From: Rhizobium sp. ARZ01
GTDB lineage: Bacteria > Pseudomonadota > Alphaproteobacteria > Rhizobiales > Rhizobiaceae
Reading direction: 5' to 3'
Length of the DNA: 64,000 bases
Assembly (NCBI RefSeq): GCF_014851675.1
Contig: NZ_JACVAE010000001.1
Location: forward strand, 248,001 to 312,000
In this document: in pieces, positions 42,892 through 52,304 of the stretch
Position numbering within the stretch: position 1 is the stretch's first letter
How the letters are laid out: each line of letters starts with the position of its first letter
Translations under genes and position numbers: made by a program
The notes under the pieces: generated by a model
Told to the model about the DNA's origin: nothing
Database searches by the model: none
Seen by the model: the letters and a program-made list of their open reading frames with translations, nothing else

Positions 42892-43643
42892 GATTTCCGT
42901 CCTGCGAGAAGATATTCCTGGTTGCCATCGCCGCCGGCAATGGGGGAGGGGATGATGCCGAGACTGCGCCAGCCCATGTCCTCGATGAGCCAACGCTCGA
43001 GCGTTGCTGCGACCTCCGGCCCCGATGCGGGATCCTTGAGGAGGCCGCCCTTGCCGATCGCCTCGCGCCCCGCCTCGAATTGCGGCTTGACGAGCAGTAC
43101 ACAGAATGCACCGGGGGCTGCGAACGAGAGCGCGGGCGGCAGCGCCAGCTTTAGCGAGATGAAGGATACATCCGAAACCACGCAACTGATGGCCCTGTCG
43201 CCGACATCAGCCGCCGACAGCGCGCGGGCATTCAGCCCTTCGAGATTGGTAACGCGCGCATCCTGTGCGATGCGCGGATGCATCTGGTCGTGGCCAACGT
43301 CGACGGCGACGACATGATGGGCGCCGCGCTGCAGCAGCACCTCGGTGAAGCCGCCGGTGGAGGCCCCTATGTCGAGACAGTCCAGTCCGGCCGGATCGAG
43401 GTTGAAGTGGTCGAGTGCTGCAGCCAGCTTCAGCGCCGCGCGCGAGACATAGGCACGCGCTGGGTCATCAAGTTCGATCTTGGCGTCCGGGCCGAAGGTC
43501 GCGCCTGCCTTTGTTACCACCTTGCCGTCGACGCAGACGGTGCCGCGGTCGATCGCGTCACGGGCGCGCGATCGGCTGTCGAACAGGCCGCGCGCCACCA
43601 GAAGCTGGTCGAGGCGAAGGGATGTGGCGGGTTTTTCGCTCAT
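42888..43643 (-). CDS. tlyA: TlyA family rRNA (cytidine-2'-O)-methyltransferase / hemolysin A
   Basis: A 251-residue protein with an N-terminal S4 RNA-binding domain (RLDQLLVARGLFDSRSRARD) and an FtsJ-like methyltransferase domain (LDIGASTGGFTEVLLQRGA, then SDVSFISLKLALPP and LLVKPQFEAGREAIGKGG). TlyA 2'-O-methylates rRNA cytidines in mycobacteria and affects capreomycin sensitivity; the hemolysin name is historical. The ATG is at 43641-43643. It lies 64 bp after dxs and overlaps the RlmD-like gene by 4 bp. Confidence 0.93.
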   Translation of the reverse strand: MSEKPATSLRLDQLLVARGLFDSRSRARDAIDRGTVCVDGKVVTKAGATFGPDAKIELDDPARAYVSRAALKLAAALDHFNLDPAGLDCLDIGASTGGFTEVLLQRGAHHVVAVDVGHDQMHPRIAQDARVTNLEGLNARALSAADVGDRAISCVVSDVSFISLKLALPPALSFAAPGAFCVLLVKPQFEAGREAIGKGGLLKDPASGPEVAATLERWLIEDMGWRSLGIIPSPIAGGDGNQEYLLAGRKS

Positions 43644-43707
43644 GGCCTCTCATGGCGTGCCGCGGCCAACGAGGCAAGCGTTGCACGCGCCGGCCGAACG
43701 AAAAAAG

Positions 43708-45627
43708 TCAGCCCGCGACGCCGACGCCGATGTCCTTCTGGCCGAGGGCCTTGAAAACGGTCGATACGATGCCGGCACGATCGAGCCCTGCCTTGGCATA
43801 CATGCTCTCCGGCTTGGCCTGCTCCATCCAGGTGTCCGGCAACACCATGGGCCGAACCTTCAGACCGGTTTCCAGCAGGCCTTCGACGGCGAGGAACTGC
43901 AGGACGTGGCTGGCAAACCCGCCGACTGCGCCTTCCTCGATCGTCACCAGCACCTCGTGATGGCGGGCAAGCTGGCGGATCAGATCGTGGTCGAGCGGCT
44001 TTGCGAAGCGCGCATCGGCAACGGTGGTGGAAAGGCCAGCGGCATCGAGGTCCTCGGCGGCGAGCAGACATTCGGAAAGTCGCGTTCCAAAGGAGAGCAG
44101 TGCCACCTTGGATCCCTGCTTGACGATCCGGCCCTTGCCGATCTCCAGGATTTCGCCGCGCGCAGGCATATCGACGCCGACGCCCTCGCCGCGTGGAAAG
44201 CGGAACGAGATCGGACCTTCGTCATAGGCCGCGGCCGTGCGGACCATATGCTTCAGTTCCGCCTCGTCGGCAGCGGCCATCACGACGAAACCGGGAAGCG
44301 AAGCGAGATAGGTCGTGTCGAACGAACCCGCATGCGTCGGGCCGTCGGCACCGACAAAACCGGCGCGGTCGATCGGGAAACGAACAGGCAGCCCCTGGAT
44401 CGCCACATCGTGCACCACCTGGTCGTAGGCGCGCTGCAGGAAAGTCGAATAAAGGGCTGCGAAAGGCTTGTAGCCTTCTGCCGCAAGGCCGGCGGCAAAG
44501 GTCACGGCATGCTGTTCGGCGATGCCGACATCGAAGAGGCGCGTGGGATAGATCCCGCCGAACTTGTCCAGTCCGGTGCCGTTCGGCATGGCGGCGGTGA
44601 TGCCGACGATCTTGTCGTCGAAGCCCGCTTCCTGGATCAGCGCATCGGCGAAAACCGCCGTATAGGAGGGGGCGTTCGGCTTCGCCTTCGCCTGCGCGCC
44701 GGTGATGACGTCGAATTTGTTGACGCCGTGATACTTGTCGGCCGCTGCTTCCGCCGGGGGATAGCCCTTGCCCTTCTGCGTCACCACGTGGATCAGCACC
44801 GGACCCTTGGCATTGTCGCGGACGTTACGCAGCACTGGCAGCAGGTGTTCGAAGGAATGACCGTCGATCGGGCCGATATGGTAAAAGCCCATCTCTTCGA
44901 ACAGCGTGCCGCCAGTGACGTAGCCGCGCGCGTGTTCAACGGCGCGGGTGATGGCGCGGTCGACCGACTTGCCGAGGTAGGCCGTCATCTTCTTGCCGAG
45001 CTCGCGGAAGCCCATGTAGGTGCGGCCGGAGGCAAGCCGCGCCAGATAGGCGCTCATGGCGCCGGTCGGCGGGGCGATCGACATGTCGTTGTCGTTGAGA
45101 ATGACGATGAGGCGGGCATCGAGCGCGCCAGCATTGTTGAGCGCCTCATAGGCCATGCCGGCCGAAAGCGCGCCGTCGCCGATAACCGCGATCACGTTGC
45201 GATCGGCACCCGAAAGCTCCGACGCAACCGCCATGCCGAGGCCGGCGGAGATCGACGTCGAGGAGTGCGCCGCACCAAAGGGATCGTACTCGCTCTCCGC
45301 CCGGCGGGTGAAGCCCGAAAGACCGTCTTCCTGGCGCAACGTCCGGATCCGGTCGCGACGCCCGGTCAGGATCTTGTGCGGGTAACACTGATGGCCGACG
45401 TCGAAGATCAGCCGGTCATTCGGCGTGTCGAACACTTTGTGGATGGCGATGGTGAGCTCGACCACCCCAAGGCCCGCGCCGAGATGGCCGCCGGTGCTGG
45501 ACACGGCATCGATCATCTCGCTGCGCAGCTCAGCGGCGAGCTGCGGCAAGTCGCGATCGTCCACCTTCTTCAGATCTGCCGGGATATTCACCTGATCGAG
45601 CAGGGGGGTGGCTGGCAATTGTTTCAC
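43708..45627 (-). CDS. dxs: 1-deoxy-D-xylulose-5-phosphate synthase
   Basis: First enzyme of the methylerythritol phosphate pathway: thiamine-diphosphate-dependent condensation of pyruvate and glyceraldehyde 3-phosphate. The 639-residue protein has the ThDP motif [18 protein letters not shown] ... NDNDMS, the [14 protein letters not shown] and [12 protein letters not shown] blocks, and a transketolase central domain ([15 protein letters not shown]). The best start is GTG at 45625-45627 ([13 protein letters not shown]), giving the usual length. It is first in the leftward dxs-tlyA-rlmD-like unit. Confidence 0.96.
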   Translation of the reverse strand: MKQLPATPLLDQVNIPADLKKVDDRDLPQLAAELRSEMIDAVSSTGGHLGAGLGVVELTIAIHKVFDTPNDRLIFDVGHQCYPHKILTGRRDRIRTLRQEDGLSGFTRRAESEYDPFGAAHSSTSISAGLGMAVASELSGADRNVIAVIGDGALSAGMAYEALNNAGALDARLIVILNDNDMSIAPPTGAMSAYLARLASGRTYMGFRELGKKMTAYLGKSVDRAITRAVEHARGYVTGGTLFEEMGFYHIGPIDGHSFEHLLPVLRNVRDNAKGPVLIHVVTQKGKGYPPAEAAADKYHGVNKFDVITGAQAKAKPNAPSYTAVFADALIQEAGFDDKIVGITAAMPNGTGLDKFGGIYPTRLFDVGIAEQHAVTFAAGLAAEGYKPFAALYSTFLQRAYDQVVHDVAIQGLPVRFPIDRAGFVGADGPTHAGSFDTTYLASLPGFVVMAAADEAELKHMVRTAAAYDEGPISFRFPRGEGVGVDMPARGEILEIGKGRIVKQGSKVALLSFGTRLSECLLAAEDLDAAGLSTTVADARFAKPLDHDLIRQLARHHEVLVTIEEGAVGGFASHVLQFLAVEGLLETGLKVRPMVLPDTWMEQAKPESMYAKAGLDRAGIVSTVFKALGQKDIGVGVAG

Positions 45628-45834
45628 TCTCGATGCCCTTTTGCGGATCGTCGGCCGGCCAGGCCTGTGCCGGGGCCCTTGCCGATGGTCCTGTTCTGCC
45701 TGTCATTGCCGATGCGGCGGCGCTTTGCAACCTTCGCGCCAGATTAGATGCTATTTCCCGACAAGGAAACCGCACCCAACGCCGCATTTGCCGCTTCTGA
45801 AACGACAAGAAGGCTTTGTCGGGGCATTGCGCCG

Positions 45835-46758
45835 TCAGCTCTCCGGCAACGGAATGAATTCTTCCTCATCGCCCGGTACGATATCGAAGCTGCCGGTGCG
45901 CCACTCCTGTTTGGCCTGTTCGATTCGCTCCTTCGACGAGGAGACAAAGTTCCACCAGATATAGCGCTTCGAGCCGAGAGCCGCACCCCCGAATAACGCC
46001 ACGTGACAGCCCTGTGCGCCGGCTTTGAGTGTAATGGTGTCGCCGGGACGGAACACCAACAGGCGGTCGGCCTCGAAGACATCCCCGGCCACATCGAGTT
46101 CGCCTGAGAGAACGTAGACTGCGCGCTCCTCCCAGTCGGCAGCCAGGGGTGCGCTGGCGCCCGGGGCGAGCATCAAATCCGTGTAGAGGGTGTCGGTTGG
46201 TACTGCCACCGAAGAGCGATGGCCCTCGTAGTGACCAATGATGACGCGTCCTGTCACGCCGTCCGAAGAAAAGGCGGGCAACTCGTCGCGTGTCGTGTGA
46301 ACGAAGGCTGGATCGACCTCTTCCTTTCCGTCTGGAAGCGCCAGCCAGGTCTGAAGGCCCGAAAGGCTGTGCGGATGGCCGCGAACGTTCTCCGGCGAAC
46401 GTTCCGAGTGCACGATGCCGCGTCCTGCGGTCATCAGGTTAAGATCGCCGGGGCGAATGACCATTTCGGTGCCCAAGCTGTCGCGGTGCTTGATCTCACC
46501 GTCGAAAAGATAGGTCACGGTGGAAAGACCGATGTGCGGATGGGGCCGCACATCGATCGCCTGACCGGCCCTGAACAGCGCTGGCCCCATTCGGTCGAAG
46601 AAGATGAAGGGACCGACAAGGCGGCGTTTAGCGGTCGGCAGCGCCCGGCGCACTTCGAAGCCGCCGAGATCACTCGTTCTCGGAATGATCAGGTTCTCCA
46701 AGGCGTCGCAGGCGGCAGAGTCGCCTGCGACTGGGTCCGGTCCGGGGAAAAAGCTCAT
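45835..46758 (-). CDS. Pirin family protein
   Basis: A bicupin pirin (307 aa). The N-terminal cupin has the metal-binding cluster RPHPHIGLSTVTYLFDGEIKH and GIVHSE; the C-terminal cupin ends in GGAALGSKRYIWWNFVSSSK. Bacterial pirins are quercetinase-like dioxygenases or protein-binding regulators; the substrate is unknown. I chose the ATG at 46756-46758, 8 nt after GGAG, over a GTG three codons earlier. The HxlR regulator gene is 94 bp upstream on the same strand, a common arrangement that suggests HxlR-controlled expression. Confidence 0.92.
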   Translation of the reverse strand: MSFFPGPDPVAGDSAACDALENLIIPRTSDLGGFEVRRALPTAKRRLVGPFIFFDRMGPALFRAGQAIDVRPHPHIGLSTVTYLFDGEIKHRDSLGTEMVIRPGDLNLMTAGRGIVHSERSPENVRGHPHSLSGLQTWLALPDGKEEVDPAFVHTTRDELPAFSSDGVTGRVIIGHYEGHRSSVAVPTDTLYTDLMLAPGASAPLAADWEERAVYVLSGELDVAGDVFEADRLLVFRPGDTITLKAGAQGCHVALFGGAALGSKRYIWWNFVSSSKERIEQAKQEWRTGSFDIVPGDEEEFIPLPES

Positions 46759-46852
46759 GTTGCGCACTCCGTTTCACGCGTGTGGCTCACAGTGAACAAG
46801 AGGCCGGTGGCCGTGGCAAGGGTTGATCCGGCCTGCCACGTGAACACAGCGT

Positions 46853-47248
46853 TCAGGGCATTGGTACTGGCGTGGTTGCCTGTTGGTCGAAGGTCTTCTG
46901 CGCGGCCTCGATTTCCTCGCTGTTTTCCCGAACCCAGTCGACCAGTTCCGCCACCGGCTTCAGGAGCTTGAAGCCGAGCGGCGTCAGCTCGTAGTCGACG
47001 CGCGGCGGGATCGTCGCAAACATCGTGCGCGTGACGAGACCGTCGCGTTCCAGATGGCGGAGCGTCAGCGTCAACATGCGCTGCGAAATGCCTGCGACCT
47101 GCTTCTTGAGTTCATTGAAGCGCAAGGGGCCGTCGTTCAGCGTCTCGATGACTGACAGCGACCACTTGTCGCCAACACGATCAAGGATTTCGCGGCTCCC
47201 GCCACGAGCGGGGTGATGACGTTCGGTAGACTGGTGATGGTTCAGCAT
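46853..47248 (-). CDS. HxlR family winged-helix regulator
   Basis: A 131-residue MarR-like winged-helix protein of the HxlR type. The signature is REILDRVGDKWSLSVIETL, GPLRFNELKKQVAGISQRML and TLTLRHLERDGLVTRT with the wing PPRVDYELTPLGFKLLKPV. The N-terminal Cys that makes several HxlR proteins thiol sensors is absent, so redox sensing by that route is unlikely. The start at 47246-47248 is the best ATG. A TACTTACA half-site of the kind bound by HxlR proteins lies just upstream. The pirin gene is the obvious target. Confidence 0.88.
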   Translation of the reverse strand: MLNHHQSTERHHPARGGSREILDRVGDKWSLSVIETLNDGPLRFNELKKQVAGISQRMLTLTLRHLERDGLVTRTMFATIPPRVDYELTPLGFKLLKPVAELVDWVRENSEEIEAAQKTFDQQATTPVPMP

Positions 47249-47715
47249 GTGGGGCCTGCATGTAAGTATTGGGGGGCGAGCCGAATGGTTTGAAAACGCT
47301 TGAAGGGGAGGTGGGTTTGTATGGTGCGTCAGGGGGGGGAGGAGATCCTGTGACCGGTTGAAAGTCCTCTGCATTTTCCTTCATCGCGTCTCGCCGCGGT
47401 ATTGCTATCGGAGCGTGCGCCAGTTCAGTCAGGCACACGCGGGTAAGGCGCACCCATTTATTGAGGGTGCTCCTTATGTGGGTGCACTTGATCCGGTCTA
47501 TCGAAATTTGCAACTCCCAAATACTGGCCCATGCAAATTTGCCGGGTCAAAACGTGCAGGGAGGCGGGGGCAGTTCACAAATCTGAAAGGTCCCCCAAAT
47601 GTTCAAACCCCAGCCGTTTTACGTGGCCGGGGCGAACCGAAAGTCAGCGTGGGGGAGGTGTGATGACGCGCGGTCACGATTGTGTGACCCGTCAACAGCT
47701 GTGGGCCTTGGCGCC
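47249..47715. other. Gene-free stretch between hxlR and xseB, with two inverted repeats
   Basis: 467 bases without a convincing gene; short open frames on the plus strand have no protein character. It contains two inverted repeats: GCACCCA (47450-47456) with TGGGTGC (47479-47485), and AAATTTGCA (47504-47512) with TGCAAATTT (47532-47540). They lie 200-290 bp upstream of hxlR and could be distant operators or marks of an insertion; pirin and HxlR here separate xseB from dxs. Confidence 0.45.
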
Positions 47716-47970
47716 TTAACCGTTATCGAGTGGCTCGACGCCTTGCGGGTTACCCGCGCGATCAAGGCGGATCTTCTCGATTCGATTCTCGGCAGCGTTC
47801 AGCAGCTTCTCGCAGTGCTTCTTTAGGGATTCGCCGCGCTCGTAGATTTCGATCGACTTGTCGAGCGGCACGTCGCCGCGCTCCAGCGCAGCTACGATCT
47901 TTTCAAGCTCCTCCACGGCCTGCTCGAAGGAAAGCCCGGAGACATCAGCAGTAGTCGTCGATGTGGTCAT
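47716..47970 (-). CDS. xseB: Exodeoxyribonuclease VII small subunit
   Basis: Small subunit of ExoVII (84 aa), a single-strand exonuclease; several copies wrap the large XseA subunit, which is not in this window. The helical family core is present: [20 protein letters not shown] and [22 protein letters not shown]. The start ATG at 47968-47970 lies 2 nt after the stop of the HDAC gene, so the two are cotranslated. In related genomes I expect dxs just downstream; here the pirin/HxlR pair intervenes. Confidence 0.93.
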   Translation of the reverse strand: MTTSTTTADVSGLSFEQAVEELEKIVAALERGDVPLDKSIEIYERGESLKKHCEKLLNAAENRIEKIRLDRAGNPQGVEPLDNG

Positions 47971-47972
47971 GG

Positions 47973-48899
47973 TCAGCCTCTCATAAGCCGGTGGATGTGC
48001 AGGGCGGCCGATTCGGCAAGCCCTTGCAGGTCGTAGCCGCCTTCTAGAAGACTGACCACTCTGTGTGATGCGGATCGCTCGGCGATATCCATCAATTTCG
48101 CCGTCGCCCAATCGAAATCGTCGGCGACAAGGTGAAGTTGCGCGAGCGGATCGCGGTGATGGGCGTCAAATCCCGCCGAAATCACGATGAAGTCCGGGCG
48201 GAAATCGGCGAGCCTTGGCAGCACGCGGCTCCTGAAGGCCTCGCGGAAATGATCACTACCGGTCTCGGGCGAAAGCGGTGCGTTGACGATGTTGCCGACG
48301 CCGACGTCGTCCTTTGCCCCGGTGCCGGGGTAGAGCGGCATCTGGTGCGTCGAACAGAAGAGCACGGAAGGATCGTCCCAGAAAATGTCCTGCGTCCCGT
48401 TTCCATGATGCACGTCCCAGTCGACGATGGCGACGCGCTCGGCGCTGTGCATTTTTTGCGCGTGGCGTGCGGCAATGGCGGCCGTGTTGAAGAAGCAGAA
48501 GCCCATCGCCTTGGACTTCTCGGCATGGTGCCCAGGGGGCCTGGCGGCGATGAAGGCATTGTCGGCCTCCCCGGAGAAGACCGCGTCGACCGCCGCGACC
48601 GCGCCGCCGATTGCGGTCAGGGCCGCCTGGAGGCTGGCAGGGCTGGCATAGGTGTCGCCCTCGAACTGGTTGATACCCTCTTCAGGAATCTCCTTCATCA
48701 CGGCGCGCAAATGGGATTCCGGATGGGCAAGGAGAACGAAGTCTTCGTTTGCCTTCTCAGCCGCCTTGCGGACGAGCGGCTGGAAGCGCTCGTGCTCCAG
48801 TGCAAGGTTCAGCGCCCGCAATCGGTCAGGCCGCTCGGGGTGCCCCTCGGGGGTCTTGTGCTCGAGAAAAATCGGGCTTTCGAAGAGGAGCGTCGTCAT
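47973..48899 (-). CDS. Histone deacetylase family (class II-like) amidohydrolase
   Basis: A zinc amidohydrolase (308 aa) of the bacterial HDAC/acetylpolyamine amidohydrolase family. The catalytic tandem His-Asp region is [20 protein letters not shown]; zinc ligands are in [12 protein letters not shown] and [14 protein letters not shown]; the closing motif is SLLEGGYDL. It may deacetylate polyamines, acetoin-like molecules or proteins; the substrate cannot be told. It starts at ATG 48897-48899, heads the HDAC-xseB operon, and has a 12-bp palindrome just upstream. Confidence 0.93.
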   Translation of the reverse strand: MTTLLFESPIFLEHKTPEGHPERPDRLRALNLALEHERFQPLVRKAAEKANEDFVLLAHPESHLRAVMKEIPEEGINQFEGDTYASPASLQAALTAIGGAVAAVDAVFSGEADNAFIAARPPGHHAEKSKAMGFCFFNTAAIAARHAQKMHSAERVAIVDWDVHHGNGTQDIFWDDPSVLFCSTHQMPLYPGTGAKDDVGVGNIVNAPLSPETGSDHFREAFRSRVLPRLADFRPDFIVISAGFDAHHRDPLAQLHLVADDFDWATAKLMDIAERSASHRVVSLLEGGYDLQGLAESAALHIHRLMRG

Positions 48900-48913
48900 G
48901 GCCGGAGGCTACT

Positions 48914-48925
48914 CTCTGTACAGAG
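48914..48925. promoter_or_regulatory. 12-bp palindrome upstream of the HDAC-xseB operon
   Basis: The perfect palindrome CTCTGTACAGAG lies 15 nt upstream of the HDAC start codon. It could be an operator overlapping the transcription start or a small leader hairpin. No regulator can be named from sequence. Confidence 0.4.
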
Positions 48926-49022
48926 TGTGGTCCACGGGAAATGGGGCTGCCCCGCGTGCTTTTCAACAACAGCACAAATGGGAGTAGGCGGACACCTGCG
49001 GGTTCCCGCCAGCGACGCAGCG

Positions 49023-49586
49023 TCAGCTACGGGCTGGCAGCAACGGGTAGCCGGCAAGCACGGCGCGTCCGGCCAGCATCGCCACAAAGGCCTTGATCAG
49101 GTCGCCCGGGATGAAGACGAGCGAGGCGAGCGTGATTTCGACGAAGGCCTTGCCGCTCATATAGGAAAGCCAGGCAATACCGAACAGATAGACGACACCG
49201 ATGCCGCCGACGATCGCCGCGACGAGAAAGCCGAGGAACTGCGGTAGTTCGGGCTGCCCCTCACGCACGAGCCGCTCGGCAATCAGGCCTGTAACGTAGG
49301 CGCCGGCAACCCAGCCGACGAGATAGCCTGCCGTCGGTCCGGCGAAGACGGCAAGCCCGCCGCGACCGCCCGAGAGCACCGGAAGGCCGATCGCCACCAG
49401 GAGAACGACGAGCAGGCAAGCGCTCGCACCTCGTTTGGCGCCGAGAATGCAGCCGGCCAGCATGACCCCGAGGGACTGTGCCGTTATGGGGACGGGAATG
49501 AAGCCGAGCGTGATCGGCGGCAACATGCCGAGCACGATGATGATGGCTGCAAACAGGGCGACGAGGACGATATCTCTGGTGGTCAT
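49023..49586 (-). CDS. bioY: Biotin transporter BioY (ECF substrate-binding component)
   Basis: The S-component of the energy-coupling biotin transporter (187 aa), an integral membrane protein with about six helices. Family blocks are LGFIPVPITAQSLGVMLAG, GGLAVFAGPTAGYLVGW and the closing FIPGDLIKAFVAMLAG. GGGAAGG before the ATG at 49584-49586 is a good ribosome binding site. It forms the last gene of a leftward bioM-bioN-bioY set but is 118 bp from bioN. Confidence 0.95.
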   Translation of the reverse strand: MTTRDIVLVALFAAIIIVLGMLPPITLGFIPVPITAQSLGVMLAGCILGAKRGASACLLVVLLVAIGLPVLSGGRGGLAVFAGPTAGYLVGWVAGAYVTGLIAERLVREGQPELPQFLGFLVAAIVGGIGVVYLFGIAWLSYMSGKAFVEITLASLVFIPGDLIKAFVAMLAGRAVLAGYPLLPARS

Positions 49587-49704
49587 GCAAGCCTTCCCGA
49601 CGATGTGTTGAGCCTGCCGAAGATCGTAGTCAGTTGCCGGCAGGCGTGGGGTCTCGTGGGCGACATGCGTCAGAATTTGCGAACCGCAAGCCGCTAATTT
49701 GCGG

Positions 49705-50310
49705 TTATTGCCGCCGAAATCCGCGAGCGTCAATTGCCATGGCGACCGTGTCGGCGTCCTTGAGCGTCAGGATGATCAGCGGCACGAGAATGCCCAAGGG
49801 ACGCACCCGCAGACCGCGCGCCCGATGCGCCTCGCGAATGTCGGCATAGCGCGCCATTATCTCAGGGGCGAAACGCAGCACCAACCCGACGGCCAGGCTG
49901 ACGTCGGCCGCGCGCACGAAGCCGAAGCGCTCGAGCGGGAGCAACAGCCGCGTGATCTCGTCCATGAAGGCGGAGACCGTCGTGGTCGCGGTAACGGCCG
50001 CGGCAAAGAGCACAAGCGCGCTCAGCCGGAACAGCACGGAAAGCGCATCGGTGAGCGAATGGAAGAGGTAGTTCGCCAGCGCCACGAGCAACACCGTGAA
50101 CAGCACGAAGCGCACGCGGCGAAATGCTTCGCGAGGTCCGATCCCCGTTGAGGCATAAAGTCCGGCGGCAACGATTGCGGGTCCGGCCAGCACCCATGGG
50201 CTGGAAAGGAGAAACAGGCCGACCGCCGCAGCGAACAAGGAAATGAGTTTCGTCCGGGCTGATGCGCGGTGCAGCAGCGTATCGCCTTCGATGTCGAGGC
50301 CGGTCAGCAC
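49705..50310 (-). CDS. bioN: Biotin transporter T-component BioN
   Basis: The EcfT-type transmembrane coupling protein (201 aa) linking BioY to the ATPase. It has several membrane helices, and the conserved cytoplasmic Ala-Arg-Gly signature occurs twice in form: EAHRARGLRV and AIDARGFRRQ at the very end. It starts with GTG at 50308-50310, overlapping the end of bioM by 7 bp, which argues for coupling. Confidence 0.93.
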   Translation of the reverse strand: MLTGLDIEGDTLLHRASARTKLISLFAAAVGLFLLSSPWVLAGPAIVAAGLYASTGIGPREAFRRVRFVLFTVLLVALANYLFHSLTDALSVLFRLSALVLFAAAVTATTTVSAFMDEITRLLLPLERFGFVRAADVSLAVGLVLRFAPEIMARYADIREAHRARGLRVRPLGILVPLIILTLKDADTVAMAIDARGFRRQ

Positions 50311-50984
50311 GTAGCGATCTCCCTGTAGATGCGGATCGCTTCGGCTGGCGCTGTGTCGGCGGCAAGCCGGCCCTGGTGGAACAGGAGCACCCGGTCGAAA
50401 CCATCCAGCAGCGGCAGGTCGTGCGTGATCACGATCGCCTGCTCGGGAAGCCCTGCGATCGTGCGCTCGATCAGTTCACGGTTCTTCAGGTCCAGCTGGT
50501 TGGTCGGCTCATCGAGGATGAGGACGTCGGGTCCAGTCACGAGCACGCTGGCGATGGCTGCAAGCTGGGTCTCACCGCCGGAAAGCTCGTGTACACGGCG
50601 CTTGGCCAGATGCGCGATGCCGAAGCGCTCCAGCACCGCTTCTGTCCGCCTCGATATTTCGTCCTTCGCCAACCCGCGGTTCTTAAGGCCGAAGGCGATA
50701 TCCTCGGCCAGCACCGGCAGGATCATCTGGTGCTGCGGGTTCTGGAAGATGAAGCCGGCGCGCCCGCGTGCGGCCTCCTCGTCCTTCACCGTGTCCAGCC
50801 CGCCGACGCTTACCCGGCCGGTTGTCGGCCGCACCAGCCCGTTGATCATCCGCGCAAAGGTCGTCTTCCCGGAGCCGTTGAGCCCGATGATGCCGACGCG
50901 GCGTTCGGAGAGCGTCAGCGACAAGGGATGAAGCGCGGGCCTTCCGGCGAAGCTGACCGAAGCGTCGCTGAAAACGATATCCAA
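50304..50984 (-). CDS. bioM: Biotin transporter ATP-binding protein BioM
   Basis: ABC ATPase (226 aa) of the biotin ECF transporter. Walker A is GLNGSGKTT, the signature is LSGGETQ, Walker B is VLILDEPTNQLD, with Q-loop FQNPQHQ and H-loop ITHDL. It starts with TTG at 50982-50984, six bases after GGGAG; no in-frame ATG fits. It is first in the bioMNY operon. I looked for a BioR-type TTATnnATAA box upstream and did not see one. Confidence 0.94.
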   Translation of the reverse strand: MDIVFSDASVSFAGRPALHPLSLTLSERRVGIIGLNGSGKTTFARMINGLVRPTTGRVSVGGLDTVKDEEAARGRAGFIFQNPQHQMILPVLAEDIAFGLKNRGLAKDEISRRTEAVLERFGIAHLAKRRVHELSGGETQLAAIASVLVTGPDVLILDEPTNQLDLKNRELIERTIAGLPEQAIVITHDLPLLDGFDRVLLFHQGRLAADTAPAEAIRIYREIATC

Positions 50985-51083
50985 TGGGAACTCCCGGGCA
51001 GATGGCGTGGCGGTCCTATATCCAGTTAGCCCGGCAAAGGAAACCGGGTTGGAAGATGTGGGAATATATGCCTATCATGGCGT

Positions 51084-52277
51084 ATGACGAATCTGATCAA
51101 GAACGCCGATGCTCGCCGCATCTTTCTCGCAAAGCAGGGGCTGTGCGCACCACCCGGCCGCCTGCTTGGCAAGGACGGCCTCTTGCAGCTGATCCATAAC
51201 ATCGGCTTCGTGCAGGTCGACAGTATCGCCACCGTCGAGCGTGCCCATCACCAGATCCTCTTTTCCCGCAACCAGACCTACCGCCGCGAGCACCTCGCCG
51301 TTCTGCTGGAGAAGGACGGCGAACTGTTCGAGAACTGGACGCACGACGCCTCGATCATCCCGAGCTTGTTCTACCGCTACTGGAAGCACAAGTTCCGGCG
51401 GGAGAACGACCGCATCCTCGAGCGCTGGCGCCGTTGGCAGGGGGAGGGGTTCGACACGAGCTTCGAGGAGACCTATGAGAGGATCGCAAAGGGCGGAGCG
51501 GTGCTGTCGCGCGAACTGAAGTCCGACGACCACGAATCCGGCGGCTGGTGGAACTGGCATCCGAACAAGACAGCGCTCGAGTATCTCTGGCGCACCGGCA
51601 AGGTGGCGATTGCACGGCGCGAGAATTTTCAGAAGGTCTATGACCTCTCCGAGCGGGTGGTTCCCAGCCAGCACCATGAGCCTGAGGTGGATCCTTACGC
51701 CTTCGTCGATTGGGCCTGCCGGAGTGCGTTGACGCGGCTTGGTTTTGCGACCCACGGCGAGATTGCCGCATTCTGGGACCTGGTTTCACCGGACGAGGCC
51801 AAGGCCTGGGTCGAGGCGCATCGAAACGAGCTCCGGCCGATCCTCATCGAGCCGGCCGATGGCGGCAAACCGCGTGCCTGCCATGCCTTCGCCGACTTCT
51901 CGGAAACGCGCGACGATGCACCCGAACCGCCAGCCCGCCTGCGCGTGCTTTCGCCATTCGATCCGCTTATCCGGGATCGCAATCGGACGGAACGGCTGTT
52001 CGGATTCTTCTACCGCATCGAAGTCTTCGTTCCCGAGCCGAAGCGGCAATACGGCTACTACGTCTTTCCCTTGCTGGAAGGCGATCGTCTGATCGGACGC
52101 ATCGATATGAAGGCGGACCGCAAGGCCGGTGAACTCGTGGTCAGGAAACTCTGGCTCGAACCGGGGGTGAAGCCTTCGACAGGCCGGATGGAACGCCTTG
52201 ATGCAGAACTGTCCCGCCTGGCGCGCTTCACCGGTGTCGAGGAAATCCGCTATCTCGACGGCTGGCGGGGAGAGTGA
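51084..52277 (+). CDS. YcaQ/AlkX-type winged-helix DNA glycosylase
   Basis: A 397-residue HTH_42 protein with three winged-helix-like units, of the group that includes the crosslink-unhooking glycosylases AlkZ and AlkX. The catalytic motif in this family is QxQ or QxD; here it is QVD at residues 44-46 (GFVQVDSIATVERAHH), which fits the AlkX (YcaQ) type. Other family blocks: WTHDASIIP, GWWNWHPNKTALEYLW, SPFDPLIRDRNRTERLFGF and GRIDMKADR. The start is the ATG at 51084, without a strong ribosome binding site. It is divergent from bioMNY. Confidence 0.88.
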   Translation: MTNLIKNADARRIFLAKQGLCAPPGRLLGKDGLLQLIHNIGFVQVDSIATVERAHHQILFSRNQTYRREHLAVLLEKDGELFENWTHDASIIPSLFYRYWKHKFRRENDRILERWRRWQGEGFDTSFEETYERIAKGGAVLSRELKSDDHESGGWWNWHPNKTALEYLWRTGKVAIARRENFQKVYDLSERVVPSQHHEPEVDPYAFVDWACRSALTRLGFATHGEIAAFWDLVSPDEAKAWVEAHRNELRPILIEPADGGKPRACHAFADFSETRDDAPEPPARLRVLSPFDPLIRDRNRTERLFGFFYRIEVFVPEPKRQYGYYVFPLLEGDRLIGRIDMKADRKAGELVVRKLWLEPGVKPSTGRMERLDAELSRLARFTGVEEIRYLDGWRGE

Positions 52278-52304
52278 CGGCTCTCGGTCAGTCTTGGATC
52301 GGGC

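Noticed and set aside
42892..43185. N-terminal extension of the RlmD-like protein
   Set aside because: It is antisense-like reading inside tlyA; the ATGA overlap with the tlyA stop defines the start.
47358..47826. Several short plus-strand frames between hxlR and xseB
   Set aside because: No ribosome binding sites and low-complexity composition; one runs antisense through xseB.
50985..51083. BioR-type operator upstream of bioM
   Set aside because: I looked for a TTATnnATAA-like site in this interval and in the bioN-bioY gap and found none.
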